DNA of 64,000 nt from a virus: the IMG/VR virus record IMGVR_UViG_3300007609_001079, positions 1-64,000 of that record. One strand, written 5' to 3'. Shown piece after piece: positions 17,032 to 26,088 of this stretch. A program made the position numbers and the translations under genes. Position 1 is the first letter of the stretch. Each line of letters begins with the position of its first letter. The notes beneath the pieces are model-generated. The model saw nothing but the letters and a program-made list of their open reading frames with translations. It searched no databases and was not told where the DNA came from.

Positions 17032-17947
17032 ATGTTTTTTTAATTCCTTCTTCAAATCCTAATTTTGGTAATAAACCATATTGTTCTTGTATCTTGGTTG
17101 ACATTCTTCTTCTCATATCACCATTTGGTTTAGAAGTATCCCAATTTATTTTTATTTCTTTGCCACTTGATTTGGCAACAGTTTCAATCATTCTCTTAAT
17201 TGAGATTTCTTCTCCACTTCCTAAGTTTGTTGTGATGTGTAATTCTTTTTCGAAACAATCTATACATCCATCGGCAACATCGCCGGCATAAATAAAATCA
17301 CGAGTTGGAGTTCCATCTCCCCATGCTTCAATTTCATCAGTTGCATCATAAACTTTTCTACACGTTGCTCCAATTACAGTTGCACCGTCTCCAAAGTTAT
17401 CGTATTCACCAAATATATTTGCCGGTCTTACAATTGTCCACCTATCATATCCATGTTGAACTTTATGAGCTTCCAAGTATAATTCGGGTATTCGTTTACT
17501 CCAGGATGGAAACCAATCATTTGGTGATGGGAGTGTTTTCCATACTGTATCTTCTACAAACTCTTCAGCAGGTTCATAAACACCAACTGAACTCATAAAT
17601 ACTAACCAACAATTGTGTTTGTGAGAGTTTTCAATTATGTTTGTATTTACTTTTATCGATGGTTCAAGAAAATCTAATGGTTTTTCTTTTGCTCTAATTG
17701 GAGAACCTTTAATTCCAAATGCATTAATTACACCATCGTATTTCATTGAATTAAACATATCAACCATATCATCCGATTCTTTTAAATCGGTAGATGAGAA
17801 TAAAAATCTGTCATCATCAATATCCTCCTTCATGGGATTTATATCAACACCATGCACTGAGTAGTTTTTTTCAAGTAGTTTTTTAACTACATGAGTTCCA
17901 ACTAAACCACTACAACCTGTTACTAAAACTTTTCCTTTTGTTTTCAT
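17006..17947 (-). CDS. NAD-dependent epimerase/dehydratase (extended SDR)
   Basis: A 313-residue extended SDR with the Rossmann motif GCSGLVGTHV at the N-terminus, FMSSVGVYE (the serine-containing strand), IVRPANIFGEYDNF and WGDGTPTRDFIYAGDVADG. The active-site tyrosine lies in ELYLEAHK, but the usual YxxxK spacing is not obvious, so the catalytic assignment is uncertain. The start is set at the ATG at 17945-17947, whose A is shared with the upstream TAA (TAATG); a longer frame from 17962 would overlap. Neighbouring SDR, RmlC-like and thiamine-diphosphate genes suggest a multi-step deoxy or modified sugar pathway. Confidence 0.86.
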   Translation of the reverse strand: MKTKGKVLVTGCSGLVGTHVVKKLLEKNYSVHGVDINPMKEDIDDDRFLFSSTDLKESDDMVDMFNSMKYDGVINAFGIKGSPIRAKEKPLDFLEPSIKVNTNIIENSHKHNCWLVFMSSVGVYEPAEEFVEDTVWKTLPSPNDWFPSWSKRIPELYLEAHKVQHGYDRWTIVRPANIFGEYDNFGDGATVIGATCRKVYDATDEIEAWGDGTPTRDFIYAGDVADGCIDCFEKELHITTNLGSGEEISIKRMIETVAKSSGKEIKINWDTSKPNGDMRRRMSTKIQEQYGLLPKLGFEEGIKKTYEYYEKNR

Positions 17948-18585
17948 TAAAAAACTACCCATTTACCAGTACCATAATGTGGGTACTTCGATTCATACTT
18001 ATAATATATTACATCTTCTGGTATTTCTCTCTGAATACCATTCCATGTATCTAATGTTGGTGTGTTTGTACTTACACCATTATCTTCTACTACGAAATAC
18101 AAAGGTAAATCATAGTTTCTTGCATATTTGTGAACTTCATAGAAGATTCCACTTTCAAATGCCATATCTCCTAAAAATACCCAAACCTTATCATCACCAC
18201 CATTATACTTAATTGATTTTGCAACTCCAAGCGCAATAGGCAAAGTACCAGTTACAATTGCGGATGCATAAAATTTAGATTCTTTATCTACAATTGTAAT
18301 AGATTTACCATCAAGTATTTTTTGTTTTAATACCAATGGTTCTACACCATGTAAAAGTGCGTGATAATGAGACCTCCATGTAGAGAATACCCAATCATTA
18401 ATTCCAATTTTATCAAATATTCTGATAAGTTCCTTTTCATTACCATTAGATAAGTGAATGGGTCCTGATATTTCACCATTTTCCCAATGTGAAATTATAT
18501 CATCTTCAAAATCTACTAAATCTTGTTCAGACCAATTTCCATTAACCCATCTATCCTCATGATAATCTAAGTTTTTAATTTCCAT
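17947..18585 (-). CDS. Thiamine-diphosphate enzyme, E1-alpha/transketolase diphosphate-binding domain
   Basis: A 212-residue protein resembling the diphosphate-binding half of E1-alpha subunits. FSTWRSHYHALLHGV is the family's early histidine-rich segment. VFLGDMAFESG and VVEDNGVSTNTP form the thiamine-diphosphate motif, with GDM in place of the more common GDG and the metal-ligating N about 30 residues later. At 212 residues it is far shorter than dehydrogenase E1-alpha (about 320-400). The pyrimidine-domain partner is encoded at 13983-14531. Together they look like a minimal split enzyme dedicated to sugar biosynthesis rather than central metabolism. It overlaps the upstream RmlC-like gene by 11 bases. 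Confidence 0.78.
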   Translation of the reverse strand: MEIKNLDYHEDRWVNGNWSEQDLVDFEDDIISHWENGEISGPIHLSNGNEKELIRIFDKIGINDWVFSTWRSHYHALLHGVEPLVLKQKILDGKSITIVDKESKFYASAIVTGTLPIALGVAKSIKYNGGDDKVWVFLGDMAFESGIFYEVHKYARNYDLPLYFVVEDNGVSTNTPTLDTWNGIQREIPEDVIYYKYESKYPHYGTGKWVVF

Positions 18586-19159
18586 ATTTATCTCTTTTTG
18601 ATAAGATTGGATTTTCAGTAGGCCAATCTATATTAAATCGTTTATCATTCCAAACTATTGTTTGCTGTTTTGTTTCATCGTTATATTCACCATGATATGC
18701 CATTTTATATGAAAAGATAGAATCATCTTCCATAATATAATGCCCATTTGCGAACATCGGTGGTATTAAAACTTGTGTTTGAGTTTCTGGTGATATTATA
18801 ATAGATTCCCATTTACCAAATGTAGTTGAGTGGGGTCTTACATCCAATACAACTAAGAAAATCTTGCCATGAATGCATGATACCAATTTCCAAGTTTTAT
18901 CATCGTAGTGTAATCCACGTAATACATTTAATTTTGATTTAGAATACCTATCATGTTTAAAAGCCAATCCATCATTACGTTCATTGGCAGGTAGTAATCT
19001 ATCATAGTAATCTGAATGATACGTGGTTGAAATAGAACCACGATATTCGTGATATACCGAAGGTTGTACAATTTTTAGTTCATGGAGAGTTGTTCCATTA
19101 TAATAATGAAAATCATTCCAATCTCTTTCTTTGTAAAATATACTTCTATTTAATGCCAT
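18575..19159 (-). CDS. dTDP-4-dehydrorhamnose 3,5-epimerase-like cupin (RmlC family)
   Basis: A 194-residue cupin. LNVLRGLHYDDKTWKLVSCI contains the catalytic histidine motif (RGLHY), KIFLVVLDVRPHSTTFGKW is the family's second strand signature, and MFANGHYIMEDDSIFSYKM and YNDETKQQ match the remaining active-site region. RmlC enzymes epimerise C3 and C5 of NDP-4-keto-6-deoxy sugars, but related cupins act as 3,4-ketoisomerases or single epimerases. No RmlA, RmlB or RmlD equivalent is certain here. It overlaps the upstream SDR by 14 bases and feeds into the same operon. Confidence 0.85.
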   Translation of the reverse strand: MALNRSIFYKERDWNDFHYYNGTTLHELKIVQPSVYHEYRGSISTTYHSDYYDRLLPANERNDGLAFKHDRYSKSKLNVLRGLHYDDKTWKLVSCIHGKIFLVVLDVRPHSTTFGKWESIIISPETQTQVLIPPMFANGHYIMEDDSIFSYKMAYHGEYNDETKQQTIVWNDKRFNIDWPTENPILSKRDKYGN

Positions 19160-20111
19160 AACCTAATGGAAAATCATTTCTATAACCTGAACTTAAATTC
19201 TTTATTAGAATGGTATAGGTTTTAATTAATTCTTCGATACCATCTTCTAATGTATAATTAGGTGACCAACCAACTTTTTCTAATTTTAAATTGGAAACAA
19301 TATAATCTCGTTTATCCGGGTCCTCATAATTATCATTGTAAAAAATCTCAAAAGAAGGAATTTGTTCTTTTATTTTTTCACATAGTTGTTGTTTTGTGAG
19401 ATTTGCTGATGATAGACCAACATTGAATACTTCACCACTATGAGTTTCATATTCATTTATAATTTTTTCAAATACCAATGCCACATCTCTGATGTGAATG
19501 AAGTTTCTTACAAACTTTTTTTCAAAGAGAACTATGGATTTATCAGTTAGGGCTTTATAAACGAATTCGTTTACTAATAAATCCATTCTCATTCGAGGGG
19601 AGGTTCCAAATACGGTGGCAAGTCTTAACGAAATTCCACCGATTCCTAACACTTCTCTCTCAGCATTAACTTTAGTAACACCATAATGTGAAATGGGGTT
19701 AAGTGGACTTTCTTCAGTACACTCACCATTCTCTCCTATCCCATACCCACTATTGGTGTTCGGGTAAACCACCCTTTTATTATTTTCTTTTGCAATATCA
19801 CAAACAAACTTAACGTGTTCGTAATTTATTTGTGTTGCTAATTCCTTATCACGTTCACATGCAGGAAATCCAACGATTGCTGCAAGTGGAATTATTATAT
19901 CGTTTTGTAATACCAATTCTCTTAATAATTCCTTATCTCGTACATCACCATTAACAAATTTAAAGTTTTTTTTATGTGAAAAGATAATAGATGATGTTTG
20001 GTTATACATCATATTATCTAATACAGTAACTTTTGAAGAATTTTCTAATAGTAATTCTGTAATTACCGACCCTAAGTAACCTGCTCCTCCGGTGATAAGT
20101 ATTTTGTTCAT
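19146..20111 (-). CDS. NAD-dependent epimerase/dehydratase (extended SDR)
   Basis: A 321-residue sugar-nucleotide SDR. GGAGYLGSVI near residue 8 is the dinucleotide-binding motif, NTNSGYG is the active-site strand, YGVTK is the YxxxK catalytic pair near residue 145, and RLATVFGTSPRMRMDLLVNE and FVRNFIHIRDVA follow the pattern of UDP-glucose 4-epimerase or dTDP-glucose dehydratase relatives. The ATG overlaps the upstream radical SAM stop (ATGA). Together with the downstream RmlC-like gene and two other SDRs it forms a contiguous nucleotide-sugar module. Substrate specificity is not readable from the sequence. Confidence 0.9.
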   Translation of the reverse strand: MNKILITGGAGYLGSVITELLLENSSKVTVLDNMMYNQTSSIIFSHKKNFKFVNGDVRDKELLRELVLQNDIIIPLAAIVGFPACERDKELATQINYEHVKFVCDIAKENNKRVVYPNTNSGYGIGENGECTEESPLNPISHYGVTKVNAEREVLGIGGISLRLATVFGTSPRMRMDLLVNEFVYKALTDKSIVLFEKKFVRNFIHIRDVALVFEKIINEYETHSGEVFNVGLSSANLTKQQLCEKIKEQIPSFEIFYNDNYEDPDKRDYIVSNLKLEKVGWSPNYTLEDGIEELIKTYTILIKNLSSGYRNDFPLGYGIK

Positions 20112-21298
20112 ATAACTGAGTTTAGTTCTTTGAATGTTTCTTCAAATGATTGTTTTCTTGAAGTATCCAAAAATTTATTATTTTTTAAGAATTTTTTCCA
20201 AACAAAATCATTTATTTGAGTATCGTTCATATTCTGCAATGAACCTTTAATACCACCAACAATATGTTGTGGTATTTCTTTCTTATATAAATATATATCA
20301 AATTTTTTATTTATCAGATTTTTTGCGGAATCTGGTAAATTTGATGGTGAATAAAAATCAGGATGTGATACATCTATAAAGTAAGGATTTAAATCCATAC
20401 CCAAACACCAATCAACCAATTCATCCAAATAATATATGTTTAAATTAGTAACTGTTACAGCTACATCAAAATAAATTGAATCTGATTTATACTTTAACCA
20501 ACTTTTAATATTATTTACAACTTTATTCCAATCACCATGATGTCTTATATAATTAAATCTATCTTCAGTTGCATCCAAAGAGAATGAAATAACAACTCGT
20601 TTGAATTGTTTTAAAATTTCAATATATTCTTCTTTGAAAATAGTACCATTTGTATTAAATGATAATTCTTGGTTTTTTGCATACCCAAGTTCTATTGATT
20701 TTTTAAGAGTTTCCCATTGTTTTTTTACCAACATAGGCTCACCCCCATACATATCTATTTGTTCTATATGTGGTAGTGATTTTTCCAACTCACCCCAAAA
20801 CATAGATTCATCTTCATATGATTTATAGTTTGTTTTAACCCACTCTTTATAAACAATATCATCGGAATGCCCTCCACCCTCATCATGTATTGCTCTGTGT
20901 TCATCAAACCATTTTATGGATGCGCCAACACCACACATTCTACATGCAAGATTGCAAGTGTTACCTAAATTTAACTCTAGATATTTTACAATGGGCTCTT
21001 CCGAGTATCCTAATCTTAAATCCCGTGTTCGTCTACTTTCACCATGATATTTTTCATCATCCCAACATCGTTTACACCCATCATGTTGAATACCATTTTC
21101 TAAATCCTCAATAAGTTTTTTTCTATCGGGATTATTCATCATTTCTTCAAATGTATGAGTATCTGTTTTTATGAGTTTACTATCTTTATCTTTAAATGGT
21201 TTAGATTCATCATAATAACAACAAGGCATAACATACCCACCATTAGCTACACGAAGTCCGTTATATGAGTGAATACATTTCAGAGATTTCATATTCAT
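20108..21298 (-). CDS. Radical SAM protein with N-terminal cysteine (twitch/SPASM-like) region
   Basis: A 396-residue radical SAM enzyme. The iron-sulfur motif CNLACRMC is near residue 95 and the SAM-contacting MYGGEP follows. Before it, residues 5-70 hold CIHSYNG, MPCCYYDE and CKRCWDDE, an auxiliary-cluster-like cysteine set placed N-terminal to the radical SAM barrel, as in proteins I recall as twitch-domain radical SAM proteins from marine phages. Two start codons lie six bases apart (21298 and 21292). It overlaps the upstream small gene by 38 bases. Downstream come the sugar-nucleotide genes, so a role in modifying a sugar or peptide is plausible; the substrate is unknown. Confidence 0.85.
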   Translation of the reverse strand: MNMKSLKCIHSYNGLRVANGGYVMPCCYYDESKPFKDKDSKLIKTDTHTFEEMMNNPDRKKLIEDLENGIQHDGCKRCWDDEKYHGESRRTRDLRLGYSEEPIVKYLELNLGNTCNLACRMCGVGASIKWFDEHRAIHDEGGGHSDDIVYKEWVKTNYKSYEDESMFWGELEKSLPHIEQIDMYGGEPMLVKKQWETLKKSIELGYAKNQELSFNTNGTIFKEEYIEILKQFKRVVISFSLDATEDRFNYIRHHGDWNKVVNNIKSWLKYKSDSIYFDVAVTVTNLNIYYLDELVDWCLGMDLNPYFIDVSHPDFYSPSNLPDSAKNLINKKFDIYLYKKEIPQHIVGGIKGSLQNMNDTQINDFVWKKFLKNNKFLDTSRKQSFEETFKELNSVI

Positions 21299-21614
21299 GA
21301 TATATTATGTGAAAATTATTAGATTCATTATACATATTATATAATTTAGGAGATAATATTTTATTTAAATTTATGTGCTTTAATCTATCATCAATAACAA
21401 TTATATATAAATTCTGGTCATTAATGTATGAAGAATGTAATTCTTTAGTTAAAATTTTATTACATTCATTAAAAAATCCAAAATGTACTTTATTTTCTAA
21501 GTTATATTTTAAAACATTTATAATATTTTTTTTAGTATAACAAAAAGGCAAATACCCATTTGGGGTTTTAAAATCAAAAACTATATATAATTCCTTTTTT
21601 ATAAGATTATTCAT
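21261..21614 (-). CDS. Hypothetical protein, 117 residues
   Basis: A small protein of 117 residues, rich in N, I, K and Y, that I do not recognise. It begins MNNLIKKELYIVFDFKTPNG and contains LYIIVIDDRLKHINLNK, suggesting alternating strands and helices of a compact alpha-beta fold. It overlaps the upstream GT7-like gene stop by 4 bases (ATGA) and the downstream radical SAM start by 38 bases, so translation is likely coupled. No signal peptide, membrane segment or metal-binding motif is visible. Its very AT-rich codon use matches other poorly conserved genes in the island. Confidence 0.6.
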   Translation of the reverse strand: MNNLIKKELYIVFDFKTPNGYLPFCYTKKNIINVLKYNLENKVHFGFFNECNKILTKELHSSYINDQNLYIIVIDDRLKHINLNKILSPKLYNMYNESNNFHIIYHEYEISEMYSLI

Positions 21615-23050
21615 AGTTTCACATTTATCATTTTTGCATTAGTTCCAATTTCCTCAATACCAACCAATTCATATTTTAAAGAGTTCATACCATCTTCCTT
21701 ATAATTCCATTCACCTTGCTGCATCTGTCTGATATATCTTCTTTCATTTCTTGCGGTAGTTTCTCCTTTTTTCCATTTCATAGAACCACCTTCTTCTACC
21801 AATCCCTCATCTTCATGTTCTAAACAAAACATTCGACCAGGTACTCGATGTGGTACGGTTGTATATGGAATTTGTATATCTTCCTTTAGATATTCACAAT
21901 TATGGATAATACCATCAGAACCATTGTTGGTTTTATCCAACACTAACCCATCTTTAAAATCGTAATGTAGGGATAACCCATCATTGATTGGATTATTATG
22001 AATACATTTAACTTCATCAGATGTAAGTGCTCGATTCCACATTTTAACTTCTGCTATATCTCCTTTAAACCACTTAGATACATCGTTTAATGAAACTGAT
22101 GTGGTTGTTCCTAAATAAAAAGATGTGTTACCATATCTCTTTAAATTACCTTGAAAATACTGAGGTGATTTAGTACCTGTTCCCCACCTAGCATCCGATT
22201 CTTTACCATTCATGTAAAGATGAATTTTATCTTCATCAATAACAAGAGTTATCCAACTCCACAATCCTTCATATCGTTTCATCCATTGGTAAAGATGCTC
22301 TCCTTCATTATTCCAAAGTTGTGCGGTATATGCACGTGAGTTATTATATGATAATCCCCAATCATAACCAGGCCGTCTGAATATTGGATATTCTACAAAT
22401 CTTCGCTCCTCATCACCGATTAAATAAATTGGTACTTTATCTTCTTGTTGTTCGGCTCTAGCTAAAATAGATACAGTATGAGAACGAGATGTTATATTTC
22501 TTAGTTTTCGTGAGGGGGGAATTTCAACGTATGAATCTTTACCATTAAATCGTAAGAATTCTTTTTGAGTTCCGTTATAATCCATATATGTATCATCAGC
22601 ATATCCTTCAAGAACACATCTCCAAAATAAATCATCATCTTCCATACCCCAATCCCAATAGTCATTTGAATAACCATTGGTCTTTTCTACTTGTTCTTTT
22701 GAGAAAAGAATTGCACCTCCAAAGTATTCTTCATACTTTAGTTCGTAATTCATTTGTGAAATTTGAGTTGCAATATGTCTTGGCTTTTCTTTTGGAAAAG
22801 AATAATCACAACCCTCTTCAGGTACCATATCGATATCGTGCCATACAATATAATCACACCCATCTTCGAATGCATGTTTTGCTGCAATGTTTTTCATTGC
22901 ACCTCTGTTAAAAAGTTTATCATCGGTTTGGTGACCAAAGTACATACAGTAATCTATACCATGTTCTTCAAGATATTTACCAACTCTTGGTACAAACTCT
23001 TTTAAGTGAGTTTCTCTGTTTCTATATGGTACACAAACTCCTAATTTCAT
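21611..23050 (-). CDS. GT7-type (beta-1,4-galactosyltransferase-like) glycosyltransferase interrupted by a LamG-like domain, copy 1
   Basis: A 479-residue protein. Residues 1-160 show the GT7 series: VCVPYRNRETHL, FNRGAMKNI, WHDIDMVP (the D-x-D metal site), YFGGAILFS and YWDWGMEDDD. A concanavalin/LamG-like beta sandwich follows at about 165-370 (RSHTVSILARAEQ, HLYMNGKESD, FYLGTTTS, GDIAEVKMWNRALT). After it the GT7 C-terminal elements resume: FCLEHEDEG, matching the metal-binding histidine region, and DGMNSLKYEL, matching the DGLNSLxY tail of animal beta4GalT enzymes. The LamG unit therefore appears inserted within the catalytic fold. It should transfer a sugar from a nucleotide donor in the cytoplasm; donor and acceptor unknown. 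ATG overlaps the upstream stop (ATGA). Confidence 0.85.
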   Translation of the reverse strand: MKLGVCVPYRNRETHLKEFVPRVGKYLEEHGIDYCMYFGHQTDDKLFNRGAMKNIAAKHAFEDGCDYIVWHDIDMVPEEGCDYSFPKEKPRHIATQISQMNYELKYEEYFGGAILFSKEQVEKTNGYSNDYWDWGMEDDDLFWRCVLEGYADDTYMDYNGTQKEFLRFNGKDSYVEIPPSRKLRNITSRSHTVSILARAEQQEDKVPIYLIGDEERRFVEYPIFRRPGYDWGLSYNNSRAYTAQLWNNEGEHLYQWMKRYEGLWSWITLVIDEDKIHLYMNGKESDARWGTGTKSPQYFQGNLKRYGNTSFYLGTTTSVSLNDVSKWFKGDIAEVKMWNRALTSDEVKCIHNNPINDGLSLHYDFKDGLVLDKTNNGSDGIIHNCEYLKEDIQIPYTTVPHRVPGRMFCLEHEDEGLVEEGGSMKWKKGETTARNERRYIRQMQQGEWNYKEDGMNSLKYELVGIEEIGTNAKMINVKL

Positions 23051-23457
23051 AATGATTCTGCAATTGCGGTTTTAAACTTTGTGGTACTCCATCCATGTGA
23101 ACGATTTATCCAATGAATTAAGGTTCCTAACTCTTTGCCTGTATAGTCTTTACCCATATAATCATCACCTAAAAATCTTACATCTGGATTAATACTTTTT
23201 AATAAAAATAATAACTCAGATTCTGTATTATATGTTAAGAAAGCTGGATTTGTGAAAAAGTATTTTAACATATCCTTTCTTTCTTCGGTAGATAATATTG
23301 GTTTTAATTTTTCTGGTCTTTCCATCGTTGGGTCATCATGTAATAAGATATATTGTTTTTTACAATTATCATTTATTTCTTTAAACAACTCAATATAACC
23401 CGGATGTATAACATCAAAGTTTCCACAGATTACTCCTATTTCAGGTAAATTATTCAT
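23047..23457 (-). CDS. Cytidylyltransferase-like protein (TagD/GCT family)
   Basis: A 136-residue nucleotidyltransferase-fold protein of the length of glycerol-3-phosphate cytidylyltransferase. VICGNFDVIHPGYIELFKE is the N-terminal strand and helix, LSTEERKDML is the family's RxxxL-type helix, and INPDVRFLGDDYMGKDYTG corresponds to the PDVxVxGxDY segment. In the HxGH signature the second histidine is replaced by tyrosine (HPGY), which could change catalysis. CDP-glycerol or another CDP-activated building block for the glycan would be the expected product. Four bases separate it from the upstream radical SAM gene, and it overlaps the next by 4. Confidence 0.78.
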   Translation of the reverse strand: MNNLPEIGVICGNFDVIHPGYIELFKEINDNCKKQYILLHDDPTMERPEKLKPILSTEERKDMLKYFFTNPAFLTYNTESELLFLLKSINPDVRFLGDDYMGKDYTGKELGTLIHWINRSHGWSTTKFKTAIAESL

Positions 23458-23461
23458 AATT

Positions 23462-24649
23462 TTAATGTTGTTTTCTTATATTTTCATTTTCTTCTCGTTG
23501 AGATTCAAACAAAACATCATGACAATTCATATTTCCACATATATTAGCACATTCTAATATTTTTCCTTCTTTAAATGTCTTATCCCAACTTTTATTATAC
23601 ACATTATATAATAACCTATCTTCTATAATATTTTTTATTGTATTTGTATTTAAATTGAATTTTTCAAACCCAATTTTATCCATAGCATCAAATTGCTGTT
23701 TAAATTTAATATCTACATATTTACCTTCTAAATAATGTTTTTTCTTTGTATAGATATCATTTGCAACAAAACAACATTGATAAACATCACCATGTGATTC
23801 TACATAAAAATCATTTTCAACACATCTTGGCTCTATTTTAATATTTTCATATTTTTTAATAAAGTTTATATCCGATTCTGATAATTCATCATCAAACCAA
23901 CCAACTTGTTCATGTAACTCCCGTTCAATATAAACAACATTAGCATCATTAGATAAATAAGTTGGTTTAAATTCATCTAAAGTAGATGGGTGTAACCAAT
24001 CTACAATATTACCACGACCATCCAAAACAGGAACAGGTGTTATATTAATACCATCATCTAAATTTATTGGAGATTTAAATTGAATTTTATCAAACCCCAA
24101 TTCAAGTGATAATTTCTGTGCTTCTTCTAATTGATGTTCGTTATGTTTAAAAACTAAGTAATCCCAAGCTTTCCATATATTCCTGTTTGTAGAGTTGGAA
24201 TTAAATGATGTTACATTTTCTATTAATTTTTTCCAATTAACATTTCTTCGATAAATATGATTAGTATTTTCCAACCCATCTATACTAAATACAATTAGTG
24301 TTTCAAACGTTAATGAATTACAAGCTAAGGATAGTTCTTTCCAAAACTTAGGTGTTTTCATTCCACCATTTGTATTTATTTGAAATCGTTTAAACTCAAA
24401 ATTAGATAAGTATTTAATAATTTCTATTAAATCAGGATTTGTACACGGGTCTCCATGATTGCCACAAAATCTTAAATATTGTACATCATTTAGAACTTCA
24501 CTAGGAAACCATTTTTTAAATGTATCAATACTAATATATCCTACATTTAAATATTCACCAACAACAGTACTATTCATTATATATCTAGCACAGCAAGGAC
24601 AGGCTGCGTTACATAAAGTAGATAATTCAATATGTAACGTATCTATCAT
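23462..24649 (-). CDS. Radical SAM protein with C-terminal SPASM-like cysteines
   Basis: A 395-residue radical SAM enzyme differing from the others in the island. The CxxxCxxC motif is right at the N-terminus (LSTLCNAACPCCARYI, residues 9-24), followed by RFCGNHGDPC. The cysteine-rich auxiliary region is at the C-terminus: RCVENDFY, VYQCCFVAND and CANICGNMNC. That order, core then SPASM-like, is the standard one for SPASM enzymes that carry extra 4Fe-4S clusters and modify peptides, sugars or alcohols. The ATG overlaps the upstream GT7-like gene (ATGA). Substrate unknown; a sugar-modifying role is inferred from context. Confidence 0.83.
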   Translation of the reverse strand: MIDTLHIELSTLCNAACPCCARYIMNSTVVGEYLNVGYISIDTFKKWFPSEVLNDVQYLRFCGNHGDPCTNPDLIEIIKYLSNFEFKRFQINTNGGMKTPKFWKELSLACNSLTFETLIVFSIDGLENTNHIYRRNVNWKKLIENVTSFNSNSTNRNIWKAWDYLVFKHNEHQLEEAQKLSLELGFDKIQFKSPINLDDGINITPVPVLDGRGNIVDWLHPSTLDEFKPTYLSNDANVVYIERELHEQVGWFDDELSESDINFIKKYENIKIEPRCVENDFYVESHGDVYQCCFVANDIYTKKKHYLEGKYVDIKFKQQFDAMDKIGFEKFNLNTNTIKNIIEDRLLYNVYNKSWDKTFKEGKILECANICGNMNCHDVLFESQREENENIRKQH

Positions 24650-26088
24650 AATTCTACTGATATTTTATTTAATAAAGTATCTTCATATACATGTGTTTGA
24701 TTATACTTCAATGTATTCAATCCATCAATTTTATAATTTGCTATATGTTGCCTAACTTCGTTATAATACTTTAATTGATTGATTCTTGTTTCTTGATGTA
24801 CCCATTTATTTCCAACAGATGAGTTCGAATCATGTTTTAAAGATTTAAATCTACTATTTCTACGAAAGGGTTTTGGTAAAAAAGTTTTAAATGATTGGTT
24901 TAGTTTATAAAGATATACATTAAATAATGTTGATTGATAACTTCCACCCAAATCTATACAAGTAGTTTCCGTTGATAATTCGGGCAATAATTGTGTAAGT
25001 AAAAACTCAGAAGATTTATAATCTCCCACATTTCTTACTTTAGGTTTGTGTGGAATTTTACTTAATTCTTTTATTTCATCATCTTCCAATGCAACATCAT
25101 ATAATTCTACACTTGAAATATTTCCATATAGAAATTCTGTATTTTCTTTTTTACCATTTGCAGAACCTATAAAAATTTCATCCGATGATAGTGGTAGAAT
25201 AGAATCTTCCATTTCAATGGTATCTACCAATTCACCATTTACAAATAATGAAATATACTTACCATCATTATATCTCATTGTAAGATATACCCAAGCTTCA
25301 CCAATTATATCTGAGTTGATTGAGTATGGTTTTTTATTTACATCATAAGTTTGACAAAAGAATCTACGAAAGGAATTGTAAAATAATCCAATGTTATAAC
25401 CCGGTATAGATAAGATTGGAAATTCATCATAATCTTTATTTTCGTTTAATTTAACTCCTTGTGGTTTTACTAATACCGATATTGTAAAATCGTCTTTTAG
25501 TAATGTGGTTTTTTCTCCTTCTAATTTGATAAACGAATCCCCATTAAATTTAAATGTGTGTAGTTCGTCCGAACCGCCTATTTCGATTTGGGTTTTATCC
25601 AATTCTAAGTCAGAATCCAAACATCTAATCAGTAAGTCATCATCTTCGAATCCCCAACCCCAATATTCGTTGGAGAATCCATTTATCAATTCGAAATCTT
25701 CTTTGTTAAACATCGTTACTCCACCAAAGTAATCAAAGAAAGTGGTTTCATAATCGTGTTCTTGTAAGTGAGTTGCTAAATGTAAGGGTTTATCAGTATA
25801 AGAGTAATCTACATCTTCTGGTAACATATCAACATCATGGAATACAAAGTAATCACATCCTTTATCCAAGGCATATGTGTATCCCACATTCAAAAGTTTA
25901 CCTCTATTAAAAGGTTTATCATCTGATTGTTCTACAATAAAGATTTCATACTCTAAATTAGTAAGATACTCTTCCATATGTTTTAAGAACCTCTTTAGTT
26001 GTTGAGGTCTATCTCTATATGGAACAATAATTCCTAATTTATGATTCTGAACTCTCTTCCTTCGAAGTAGTCGTTCCTCTTTCTGCAT
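24646..26088 (-). CDS. GT7-type glycosyltransferase interrupted by a LamG-like domain, copy 2
   Basis: A 480-residue protein and the clearest of three copies. GT7 motifs at residues 18-165: IIVPYRDRPQQL, FNRGKLLNVG (near-identical to animal beta4GalT), FHDVDMLPEDVDYSY, YFGGVTMF and YWGWGFEDDD. A LamG-like sandwich spans about 170-345 (FKFNGDSFIKLEG, LFVNGELVDTIEMED, EFLYGNISSVELYDVALED). The C-terminal part contains SLKHDSNSS, aligning with the metal-binding histidine, and KIDGLNTLKYN, aligning with DGLNSLxY. The ATG at 26088 lies inside the preceding small gene (50-base overlap); no later ATG precedes the catalytic domain. Likely cytoplasmic sugar transfer; donor unknown. Confidence 0.87.
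   Translation of the reverse strand: MQKEERLLRRKRVQNHKLGIIVPYRDRPQQLKRFLKHMEEYLTNLEYEIFIVEQSDDKPFNRGKLLNVGYTYALDKGCDYFVFHDVDMLPEDVDYSYTDKPLHLATHLQEHDYETTFFDYFGGVTMFNKEDFELINGFSNEYWGWGFEDDDLLIRCLDSDLELDKTQIEIGGSDELHTFKFNGDSFIKLEGEKTTLLKDDFTISVLVKPQGVKLNENKDYDEFPILSIPGYNIGLFYNSFRRFFCQTYDVNKKPYSINSDIIGEAWVYLTMRYNDGKYISLFVNGELVDTIEMEDSILPLSSDEIFIGSANGKKENTEFLYGNISSVELYDVALEDDEIKELSKIPHKPKVRNVGDYKSSEFLLTQLLPELSTETTCIDLGGSYQSTLFNVYLYKLNQSFKTFLPKPFRRNSRFKSLKHDSNSSVGNKWVHQETRINQLKYYNEVRQHIANYKIDGLNTLKYNQTHVYEDTLLNKISVEL

Noticed and set aside
20286-20295. TATATTTATA inside a radical SAM gene
   Set aside because: It lies within coding sequence, 175 bases from the next gene start, without a ribosome site nearby. 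It is counted as a background occurrence, not a promoter.
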